A DNA stretch of 5,719 bases. Origin: Pseudoselenomonas ruminantium. GTDB taxonomy: Bacteria > Bacillota > Negativicutes > Selenomonadales > Selenomonadaceae. The notes under the pieces were generated by a model. It did not search any database and had not been told where the DNA came from. It saw only the letters and a program-made list of their open reading frames with translations. The stretch is from contig DJYL01000075.1 in assembly GCA_002448495.1 (NCBI GenBank), positions 1 through 5,719 of the forward strand. Direction: 5' to 3'. Below are positions 1-5,719 of this stretch, piece by piece. Both the position numbers and the translations under genes were made by a program. Numbering within the stretch: the first letter of the stretch is position 1; each line of letters begins with the position of its first letter.

Positions 1-39
1 AAAACCAGATATTTTCACGCTAAATACACCTGTTTCATC

Positions 40-79
40 AAAAGTTGTTCTGTACTTTATTATACAGGACAGCTTTTTT
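40..79 (+). terminator. Rho-independent terminator upstream of recJ
   Basis: A 12-pair stem (43-54 with 63-74, including G-T wobbles at 45/72 and 49/68) closes an 8-base loop (55-62) and runs straight into six T residues (74-79). The A residues at 40-42 can pair with the start of the T run. This is the standard shape of an intrinsic terminator. It probably ends a plus-strand gene lying left of the window and separates it from recJ. Because A residues flank the left arm, it could also work weakly on the minus strand (four T residues). Confidence 0.8.
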
Positions 80-94
80 CGTTGAAAGGGAAAA

Positions 95-124
95 TTGTCA
101 TTTACGCCGAATGTAAAATAGGAT
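95..124 (+). promoter_or_regulatory. Candidate sigma-A promoter for recJ-rel
   Basis: TTGTCA at 95-100 matches five of six bases of the -35 consensus. TAGGAT at 119-124 matches four of six bases of the -10 consensus, with an 18-base spacer. It lies after the terminator and before recJ, where a promoter is needed. The -10 is poor; TAAGAT at 124-129 is equally good by sequence but would give a 23-base spacer. The location is plausible, the exact element is uncertain. Confidence 0.4.
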
Positions 125-136
125 AAGATATTATCC
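121..136. repeat. Perfect 6-base inverted repeat before the recJ ribosome site
   Basis: GGATAA (121-126) and TTATCC (131-136) are exact inverted copies around a 4-base centre, GATA. The dyad overlaps the candidate -10 and ends one base before the GGGAG ribosome site (137-141). It could be a protein-binding operator or a small 5' leader hairpin beside the ribosome site. Its GATAA/TTATC arms resemble Fur-box arms, but the gap between them is 4 bases where the 15-base Fur box core has 3. Function is inferred only. Confidence 0.4.
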
Positions 137-149
137 GGGAGTGTAAACT

Positions 150-2126
150 ATGTTAAAAGAATGGAAATTAAATGCCGCTGCACCGGAGGCGGCTGCTTTG
201 GCAAGAGAACTGGGCGTGACCAAAAGTCTGGCCAATATATTGTGGAATCGCGGGATATGTACTAAGGCGGAGGCAGAAGTATTTTTGCAGCCGGAAAAGC
301 AGCCTTTTTATGACCCTTTTATGATGAAGGATATGGATAAGGCTGTAGCGCGGATAACAGCAGCCATAGATAATGACGAAAATATCATGGTCTATGGGGA
401 CTATGATGTGGACGGCATGACGGCCACAACTTTGCTCGTGCATAATCTCCGGGCTTTGGGCGCAAAGGTGGATTTTTATATTCCTCATCGGGAAAAGGAA
501 GGGTACGGCTTTAACCTGCCTGCACTGCAGAGCATTGCCGAAAATGGTGTCCAACTGTTGGTGTCTGTGGACTGCGGCATTGCCTCGGTAGACGATGTAG
601 CGGCTATGGCGGGAAAATTGGATATTATTGTGACCGACCATCATTTGCCGGGAGAAAAACTGCCGCCTGCTTTGGCTGTGGTGAATCCCCATCGGCAGGA
701 CTGTCCCTATCCGGACAAAAACCTAGCCGGGGTAGGTGTAGCCTTTAAGCTCTGTCAGGCTTTATGGCAGGAAATGCATGGACAAAGTTACACGCAGGAT
801 TTGGAAATAGTGGCATTGGGTACGGTAGCCGATATTGTGCCGCTTATTGGTGAGAACCGCAAGATTGTGGCGGCAGGCCTCAAGAAGATGCGCAAGTCTT
901 CTTTTGCGGGAATGCGGGCCTTGGTTGAGGTTTCCGATATTCGCGATGAGGAGTTAAATACCGGTCATGTGGGCTTCCGTCTGGCACCCCGTCTTAATGC
1001 CGCCGGACGTATCGGTTCGGCCCGCAAGGGCGTGGAACTGCTTTTGACCAAAGACAGCGCTGAGGCTGAATCGCTGGCTATGGAACTGGATATGCTCAAC
1101 AGCCAGCGGCAGACGATTGAGCAGGATATTCTCGCCAAGGCAGAAGCGGAGCTTGCCGGAGTGGATGTGAATAATCTGCCGGCCATTGTCGTGGCCGGGG
1201 AAAAGTGGAATCCCGGTGTTATCGGCATTGTGGCTTCGCGGCTCGTGGATAAGTACTATAAGCCGACGATTGTCTTCAGCAGGCAGGAAGATGGCATTTG
1301 CAAAGGCTCCTGCCGCAGTATCGAGGGGCTGCATATGTATGAAGCGCTAAACGCCTGCAGGGAGCATATCCTGCAGTTTGGCGGGCATTCCCAGGCGGCT
1401 GGCCTGTCAGTGAAGTCTGAGGAAATGGAAAACTTCAAACGTGCCTTTGCTGAAGTGGCGTCAAGCACGCTGACCCCTGCCGACTATGTGCCCAAGGTCA
1501 AGGTGGAAATGGAACTTCCGCCAGAGGAAATTACCTTTGAACTCGTAGATGAACTGGCAAAATTGGAGCCGTTTGGCATGGCTAATCCCAAGCCGCTCTT
1601 TGGCGTGCGCGGGATTCGGGGCAGGGCACCGCAGGCCATTGGCCGTGAAGGGCAGCATCTGCGTTTTCAGGTGGGGGCGGAAAATGCCCCGGTCACGGCA
1701 CTCTTGTGGAACCGCAGCGACTATGTGGGCATCATCAACAGCGAAGTGATTGATATGGTCTACAGTCCGGCGGTCAATGAATGGCAAGGCAGCTGCAGCC
1801 TGCAGTGTATGGTGGACAGCATTGCCCCAGCTGATGGGGAACGGATTTTCCCCGAGCGGGAGCAGTTGGTGGATATCTATAAATTCCTTTATCAGATTCA
1901 GCAGAACGAGGATTATATTCCCTATACCGCCGAGCAGCTTACAGTGGATTTCTGCAAGCGGGGCAGTCATATATCCCTCTATACCATGAGCCTGGGCTTG
2001 CGGATTTTTCAGGAATTAAATCTTTTGCGCATGGACTTGCAGGAAAATTGCTATTATCTGCCCAAGGCCAGCGGGCGTATGGATCTAGAGACTTCGCCCA
2101 CCTATCGGAACGGGCGGCACCGCTAA
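150..2126 (+). CDS. recJ: Single-stranded-DNA-specific 5'-3' exonuclease RecJ
   Basis: RecJ degrades single-stranded DNA 5' to 3' in the cytoplasm during RecF-pathway recombination, mismatch repair and base excision repair. This 658-residue protein shows the DHH phosphoesterase motifs in order: DYDVDG (84-89), DCG (141-143), DHH (163-165) and GTVAD (224-228), whose Asp and His residues bind the catalytic metals. The DHHA1 domain follows (about 345-440), with NPGVIGIVASR (354-364) and GGHSQAAG (411-418). An OB-fold region (about 450-560, LEPFGMANP at 472-480) and a Firmicutes-type C-terminal domain (about 565-640) complete it. It is longer than the E. coli form (about 577) and shorter than the B. 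subtilis form (about 786), the difference lying in the C-terminal part. The ATG start has GGGAG (137-141) with an 8-base spacer. All catalytic motifs look intact. It is followed after 24 bases by rel, probably in one operon. Confidence 0.97.
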   Translation: MLKEWKLNAAAPEAAALARELGVTKSLANILWNRGICTKAEAEVFLQPEKQPFYDPFMMKDMDKAVARITAAIDNDENIMVYGDYDVDGMTATTLLVHNLRALGAKVDFYIPHREKEGYGFNLPALQSIAENGVQLLVSVDCGIASVDDVAAMAGKLDIIVTDHHLPGEKLPPALAVVNPHRQDCPYPDKNLAGVGVAFKLCQALWQEMHGQSYTQDLEIVALGTVADIVPLIGENRKIVAAGLKKMRKSSFAGMRALVEVSDIRDEELNTGHVGFRLAPRLNAAGRIGSARKGVELLLTKDSAEAESLAMELDMLNSQRQTIEQDILAKAEAELAGVDVNNLPAIVVAGEKWNPGVIGIVASRLVDKYYKPTIVFSRQEDGICKGSCRSIEGLHMYEALNACREHILQFGGHSQAAGLSVKSEEMENFKRAFAEVASSTLTPADYVPKVKVEMELPPEEITFELVDELAKLEPFGMANPKPLFGVRGIRGRAPQAIGREGQHLRFQVGAENAPVTALLWNRSDYVGIINSEVIDMVYSPAVNEWQGSCSLQCMVDSIAPADGERIFPEREQLVDIYKFLYQIQQNEDYIPYTAEQLTVDFCKRGSHISLYTMSLGLRIFQELNLLRMDLQENCYYLPKASGRMDLETSPTYRNGRHR

Positions 2127-2150
2127 AGATACAGGGAAGGAGATGGCATT

Positions 2151-4373
2151 ATGAATGATAAAGATAGAGCACCAGTTACGATAGAATCCATACTTGCGGC
2201 GGTGCGCGCCTACGAGCCGAAAGCCGACACAGACCTTATCCGCAAGGCTTATGATTTGGCTGCTGATGCGCATAAAGGTCAGGTGCGGGTGTCCGGGGAA
2301 GAATACATCATTCACCCCCTGCATGTGGCGGAAATCCTCACGGAACTGCATATTGACGATGTGACCATCAGCGCGGCGCTCCTGCATGATGTGGTAGAGG
2401 ACACCATTTACACCAAGGAGCAGATTGCGGAGATGTTCGGCGAAGAAGTCGCCATGATTGTCGATGGCGTGACGAAACTCGGCCGCATTAAATATAAATC
2501 GAAAGAGGAAGTCCAGCTGGAAAACTACCGCAAGATGTTTTTGGCCATGGCCAAGGATATCCGCGTCATCATGGTGAAACTGGCTGACCGTCTGCATAAT
2601 ATGCGCACGCTCAAATACATGCGCGAAGACAAGCAGAAACGCATTGCCAAGGAAACCATCGAAATCTATGCGCCGCTGGCGAATCGTCTGGGTATTTCCA
2701 ACATCAAGTGGGAACTTGAAGACCTTTGCCTGCGCTATCTGGAGCCGGAAAAATACTATGATTTGGTCGAGAACGTCAAGCAGAAGCGCAAGGAACGTCA
2801 GGCATTCATCGACACCGCCATTGAGCAGATTGAACAGAAAATCAGCGAGGCGGGCATCAAGGCAGAAATCAAGGGGCGTGCCAAGCATTTTTACAGCATT
2901 TACAAGAAGATGCTGCGGGATAAAAAGGATATCAGTGAAATCTACGACTTATCGGCCATCCGCGTGCTGGTGGAAACCGTGCGTGACTGCTATGGCATAT
3001 TGGGTGTTATCCATGCCATGTGGAAGCCGATTCCGGGCCGGTTCAAGGATTATATTGCCATGCCGAAATCCAACGGCTACCAGTCGCTGCATACTACGGT
3101 TATGACCCGCGGCTATCCGCTGGAAATTCAGATTCGCACCTTCCATATGCATGAGGTGTCGGAGTTCGGTGTCGCGGCTCATTGGAAGTACAAGGAAAAT
3201 GGCAAAGGCTCGACGGCGGGCGGTGCCATGGACCAGAAGATGAACTGGCTGCGCCAGATGGTGAGCCTGCAGCAGGAACTCAGCGACCCCAAGGAATACT
3301 TTGAAGCCCTCAAGGTGGATATTTTCTCGGATGAAGTGTTCGTGTTCACGCCGAAAGGCGATGTGGTGGACTTGCCCAAAGGCTCGATTCCCATTGATTT
3401 TGCCTACCGCATTCATACGGAAGTGGGCCATCACTGCGTAGGCGCCAAGGTTAACGGCAAACTGGTGCCGCTGGAACACAAGCTCAAAAACGGCGATATT
3501 GTGTCTATTGTCACCAACAAGGCCAATAACGGCCCGTCCCGCGACTGGCTCAATATCGTGGCGTCCTCGGAAACCCGCAGCAAAATCCGTTCCTGGTTCA
3601 AGAAGGAACGGCGCGAGGAAAATATCGAGCGGGGCATGGAGCTTATCCGCGAAGAGGCCAAGCGTTTGGGCTATGCGCCTAAGGAACTTTTAAAGGACGG
3701 CCGTCTGCTCGAAGTGGCCAAGAAGCTCAATATCCTGAGCGAAGACGATTTGCTGGCAGCTGTGGGCTATGGCGGCATTGCCGTGCATGGCATACTCACC
3801 CGTCTGGTGGAATTCCACAAGGAAGAAATCAAGGAAAAGACACCGCTGGATGTGTCCCAGATGCTTTCGGCACTGAAACGCCCGGCAAGCGGCGGACGCA
3901 AGAGCAAATCCAGCCACGGCGTATTGGTTGAGGGCGAAAGCGGCCTGATGGTGAGGCTGGCACGCTGTTGCAACCCTATCCCCGGCGACCCCATCACGGG
4001 CTATGTGACCCGCGGACGCGGCGTGTCGGTTCATCGGACCGACTGCCCCAATGTGCTGGCCGATACCGACATCACGCGCATGATTGAAGTCAGCTGGGAT
4101 GTAGGGCTTGACAAGCAGTACAAGGTGGAACTGGAAATCGTCTGCAACGATCGCAGCGGTATTTTGGCCAATGTCCTGGCCGTACCCACGGAAATGAAAA
4201 TCAACATTCATAGCATCAATGCCAACCCCAATCGCAATACCAAGACCTCGACCATCCTGCTGGGACTGGATGTAAACAGTTCCACGCAGGTGAAGCAGAT
4301 TATCACGCGTTTGCGCCGGGTGAAAGATGTTTACAGCGTTGTGCGAAAAATGGGCAGCAATGCCAATATGTAG
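2151..4373 (+). CDS. rel: Bifunctional (p)ppGpp synthetase/hydrolase Rel (RelA/SpoT family)
   Basis: Rel makes (p)ppGpp from ATP and GDP/GTP on stalled ribosomes and also hydrolyses it, setting the stringent response. The 740 residues give the full long form. The N-terminal HD hydrolase keeps R46, H55, HDVVEDT (79-85) and D146/N150; these sit two positions after the known S. equisimilis Rel residues R44, H53, H77-D78, D144 and N148. The synthetase domain (about 235-350) keeps R243, D266, Y310 and E325 (known R241, D264, Y308, E323). RFKD (297-300) is the RxKD motif of bifunctional enzymes, not the ExDD of synthetase-only RelA. TGS (about 390-452), a helical region, a Cys-containing domain (C606, C607, H628, C632) and a C-terminal ACT domain (about 655-735) follow. 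Both active sites look intact. The start has AAGGAG (2137-2142) with an 8-base spacer. It is probably co-transcribed with recJ, a common Firmicutes neighbour. Confidence 0.97.
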   Translation: MNDKDRAPVTIESILAAVRAYEPKADTDLIRKAYDLAADAHKGQVRVSGEEYIIHPLHVAEILTELHIDDVTISAALLHDVVEDTIYTKEQIAEMFGEEVAMIVDGVTKLGRIKYKSKEEVQLENYRKMFLAMAKDIRVIMVKLADRLHNMRTLKYMREDKQKRIAKETIEIYAPLANRLGISNIKWELEDLCLRYLEPEKYYDLVENVKQKRKERQAFIDTAIEQIEQKISEAGIKAEIKGRAKHFYSIYKKMLRDKKDISEIYDLSAIRVLVETVRDCYGILGVIHAMWKPIPGRFKDYIAMPKSNGYQSLHTTVMTRGYPLEIQIRTFHMHEVSEFGVAAHWKYKENGKGSTAGGAMDQKMNWLRQMVSLQQELSDPKEYFEALKVDIFSDEVFVFTPKGDVVDLPKGSIPIDFAYRIHTEVGHHCVGAKVNGKLVPLEHKLKNGDIVSIVTNKANNGPSRDWLNIVASSETRSKIRSWFKKERREENIERGMELIREEAKRLGYAPKELLKDGRLLEVAKKLNILSEDDLLAAVGYGGIAVHGILTRLVEFHKEEIKEKTPLDVSQMLSALKRPASGGRKSKSSHGVLVEGESGLMVRLARCCNPIPGDPITGYVTRGRGVSVHRTDCPNVLADTDITRMIEVSWDVGLDKQYKVELEIVCNDRSGILANVLAVPTEMKINIHSINANPNRNTKTSTILLGLDVNSSTQVKQIITRLRRVKDVYSVVRKMGSNANM

Positions 4374-4374
4374 T

Positions 4375-4403
4375 TTGTCATATAGGTGATTATCTGTTAT
4401 AAT
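4375..4403 (+). promoter_or_regulatory. Strong sigma-A promoter for fur-hemZ with overlapping dyad
   Basis: TTGTCA (4375-4380), a 17-base spacer and TATAAT (4398-4403) form a near-consensus promoter. TG at 4395-4396, one base before the hexamer, adds an extended -10. Transcription should begin near 4410, giving a 5' leader of about 75 bases before fur. ATTAT (4389-4393) and ATAAT (4399-4403) form a 15-base dyad covering the -10 and its upstream side, a possible operator, perhaps for Fur itself. The promoter begins just after the rel stop codon. No intrinsic terminator is visible between rel and fur. Confidence 0.75.
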
Positions 4404-4471
4404 GGGTTTATTTGATTAATCTAGTTAAGATGTGTGTTATAAGACGGAGAAAACGTACTATTCGGCTATAG

Positions 4472-4477
4472 AAAGGA
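4472..4477 (+). promoter_or_regulatory. Ribosome binding site that fixes the fur start
   Basis: AAAGGA ends 8 bases before the ATG at 4486. The upstream in-frame ATG at 4432 has no purine-rich site at proper distance and would add 18 residues not expected for Fur, so 4486 is chosen as the start. Confidence 0.8.
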
Positions 4478-4485
4478 TTGGTTTT

Positions 4486-4938
4486 ATGGCACAGACATTT
4501 ACAATGGACGATTTGCGGCAGCGCCTGCAGGCACGGCAGCACAAGATGACTCCTCAGCGCCAGACGGTGCTGCAGGTCTTCCTCGACCATCCCGGCGAGC
4601 ATCTTTCGGCTGAGGATGTGCATGGCATTCTGCGGCAGGGCAAGTCGGAAATTGGTCTGGCTACCGTTTACCGCAGCTTAGAACTGCTGTCGGAATTGGA
4701 ACTTTTGCAGAAGATGGAATTTGGTGATGGCTGCAGCCGTTACGAGGTCAATACGACTGACCCCTCCGAGCATCATCATCATCATTTGATTTGTACCACC
4801 TGCGGTGCGGTGACGGAGTTTGAAGATGATTTGCTCGATGATTTGGAAGCAGATATTCAGCAGAAGATGGGCTTTCATGTGCTCAATCATCAGGTGAAAT
4901 TCTACGGTACATGCAAGGAGTGCCAAAGCAAAAATTGA
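4486..4938 (+). CDS. fur: Ferric uptake regulator, Fur family transcriptional repressor
   Basis: This 150-residue cytoplasmic protein is a metal-dependent DNA-binding dimer of normal Fur length. The N-terminal winged helix includes MTPQRQTVLQVF (21-32), HLSAEDV (39-45) and the recognition helix around LATVYRSLELL (58-68). The hinge FGDGCSRYE (79-87) leads to the dimer domain. Metal ligands visible are H39, the cluster H96-H100, C103/C106 and C143/C146 (two CxxC pairs of a structural zinc site), H131 and H135. The segments EIGLATVYR and FGDGxSRYE favour the Fur branch over PerR or Zur, but metal specificity cannot be proved from sequence. When iron-loaded, Fur normally represses iron uptake genes. 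It has its own promoter 112 bases behind rel, and its stop overlaps the proposed hemZ start, so the two are likely one unit. A (CAT)5 tract encodes the five histidines. Confidence 0.93.
   Translation: MAQTFTMDDLRQRLQARQHKMTPQRQTVLQVFLDHPGEHLSAEDVHGILRQGKSEIGLATVYRSLELLSELELLQKMEFGDGCSRYEVNTTDPSEHHHHHLICTTCGAVTEFEDDLLDDLEADIQQKMGFHVLNHQVKFYGTCKECQSKN
4915..4920 (+). promoter_or_regulatory. Ribosome binding site for hemZ inside the fur 3' end
   Basis: AAGGAG is the only strong Shine-Dalgarno match near the hemZ start. It stands 14 bases before the TTG at 4935, longer than usual. It overlaps the in-frame GTG at 4920, which rules that codon out. The ATG at 4911 would instead rely on a weaker AGGTGA (4892-4897) 13 bases upstream. 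The site favours TTG but does not settle the choice. Confidence 0.5.
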
Positions 4939-5719
4939 AGGTAAGAACGTTTACCCTGAACGCAAAAAAAGAAATAATCTCCAAAATCACCCGCGAAGTG
5001 TTGACCCTGTTCAAAGTGGAAATCGTGGGCCGGGAAGGTGCGGCGGACTTGGCGCAGCTTTCGGTGGTGAATCACCGAAAGGTCGTTCCCGCAGGTGCCC
5101 ATGAAGGTGCGAAGGTCTGCATGGAGACCACGCTTATGCTTTTCGGCGAAGACGGCGAATTAACGTGTTACACGCGGCAGGCGTGTGGCAAGGAAGATGA
5201 GTTGGAGCGGGCGGCCGTAAACCGCACGATAAAGCTCAATCTCTACCATATCTTCTGTGAGGAACTGGGCTATGCGCCTGCCCCCTGGGGGATTCTCCAT
5301 GGGGTACGTCCCACCAAAATCGTCCATCGCTGGATTGAATATGGCATGGATGAGGAGTCCATTGTCCAGCGTTTGCTGACCGACTTTGCCTGCAGTGAGG
5401 AAAAGGCGCGGATTATCACGCCGATGGCGTTCCGTCAGCTGCCTTTCCTCAGGACTTCGGATGAAAAGACCATCAGCATCTATGTGGGGATTCCTTTCTG
5501 CCTGACCCGCTGCCTGTACTGTTCCTTCCCGGCTAATGTTCTGCCGGGGCCGAAGAAGCTGGCCGAGTTTATGGCGGTGCTTAAAAAGGATATCGAAGGC
5601 GCACGCGCAGCGGTGGCGGCGCATGGCTTAAAGGTGCAGAATATCTACGTGGGGGGCGGTACGCCGACAGCCTTGCCGGACGCGGAATTCCGTACCATGC
5701 TGGGCTGGGTCTGTGATGC
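4935..5719 (+). CDS. hemZ: HemZ-like coproporphyrinogen dehydrogenase, radical SAM protein (5' part; cut by window edge)
   Basis: An open frame runs from here to the window end with no stop; 261 complete codons are visible, roughly half of a HemZ protein. Residues count from the TTG at 4935. After an N-terminal domain come WGILHGVRPTK (118-128), typical of HemZ, then IYVGIPFC with the radical SAM cluster motif CxxxCxxC (C189, C193, C196) and the SAM-binding GGGTPT (240-245). The family is related to HemN, which decarboxylates coproporphyrinogen III without oxygen; the actual reaction of HemZ is less certain. Start choice: TTG (4935) overlaps the fur TGA by 4 bases and gives a beginning, MKVRTFTLN, that fits the family's usual N-terminal length. 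An in-frame ATG at 4911 would add eight residues (MQGVPKQK) and overlap fur by 28 bases. Either way translation is probably coupled to fur. Confidence 0.9.
   Translation, partial: MKVRTFTLNAKKEIISKITREVLTLFKVEIVGREGAADLAQLSVVNHRKVVPAGAHEGAKVCMETTLMLFGEDGELTCYTRQACGKEDELERAAVNRTIKLNLYHIFCEELGYAPAPWGILHGVRPTKIVHRWIEYGMDEESIVQRLLTDFACSEEKARIITPMAFRQLPFLRTSDEKTISIYVGIPFCLTRCLYCSFPANVLPGPKKLAEFMAVLKKDIEGARAAVAAHGLKVQNIYVGGGTPTALPDAEFRTMLGWVCD

Noticed and set aside
1..23. A possible end of an upstream plus-strand gene at the TAA of 21-23
   Set aside because: The position just before the terminator is suggestive, but only six codons are visible and they cannot be assigned to any protein.
1355..1376. 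A 7-base inverted repeat (CTGCAGG and CCTGCAG around 8 bases) inside recJ
   Set aside because: It lies in the conserved coding stretch leading to the GGHSQAAG motif, has no T run, and is explained by codon choice for Cys, Arg, Leu and Gln.
2085..2888. A 267-codon open frame on the minus strand across the recJ-rel junction
   Set aside because: It lies opposite strongly conserved Rel sequence, has low-complexity hydrophobic and His-rich composition typical of an antisense shadow, and matches no family I recognise.
3690..4211. A 173-codon minus-strand open frame within rel, and similar ones at 1461-1970 and 2949-3479
   Set aside because: All are opposite intact, conserved RecJ or Rel coding sequence; they arise from codon bias and show no domain of their own.
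4432..4485. An 18-residue N-terminal extension of Fur from the ATG at 4432
   Set aside because: It has no ribosome site, lies in the probable 5' leader, and would make Fur longer than usual; the ATG at 4486 has AAAGGA at good spacing.
4374..4485. A terminator between rel and fur
   Set aside because: No GC-bearing stem followed by a T run was found; the dyads there are short, AT-only, and overlap promoter elements.

Overview
The window holds four genes, all on the plus strand: recJ (complete), rel (complete, the bifunctional (p)ppGpp synthetase/hydrolase), fur (complete, ferric uptake regulator family) and the first part of hemZ (radical SAM, coproporphyrinogen dehydrogenase-like), which runs off the right edge. 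It looks like chromosomal housekeeping DNA from a low- to mid-GC Firmicutes-type bacterium. The recJ-rel pairing, the long-form Rel with an RxKD motif, AGGAG-type ribosome sites and a B. subtilis-like Fur and HemZ all point to Firmicutes. A Negativicutes lineage such as the Selenomonas group fits best from general protein character, but that is inference and no marker gene here proves it.

Layout: positions 1-149 are AT-rich and contain a clear intrinsic terminator (about 40-79) closing an unseen upstream unit, then a candidate promoter and a short dyad just before the recJ ribosome site. recJ (150-2126) and rel (2151-4373) are 24 bases apart and rel has its own strong ribosome site, so they probably form one transcription unit. 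The 112 bases between rel and fur hold the best promoter of the window (TTGTCA, 17 bases, TATAAT, with an extended -10 TG), overlapped by a 15-base dyad. No terminator is visible there, so rel transcripts may also read into fur. fur (4486-4938) and hemZ (from about 4935) overlap by 4 bases if hemZ starts at TTG, which suggests translational coupling.

Functionally, recJ serves recombination and repair, and rel sets the alarmone level on starvation. fur and hemZ form an iron unit: an iron-sensing repressor coupled to an Fe-S radical SAM protein of the heme-pathway family. No tRNA, rRNA, mobile element, CRISPR array, or sign of recent transfer was seen. I did not find a convincing novel system. 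The points most worth a second look are the fur-hemZ overlap with its non-ATG or early start, and the two dyads over the recJ and fur promoters.
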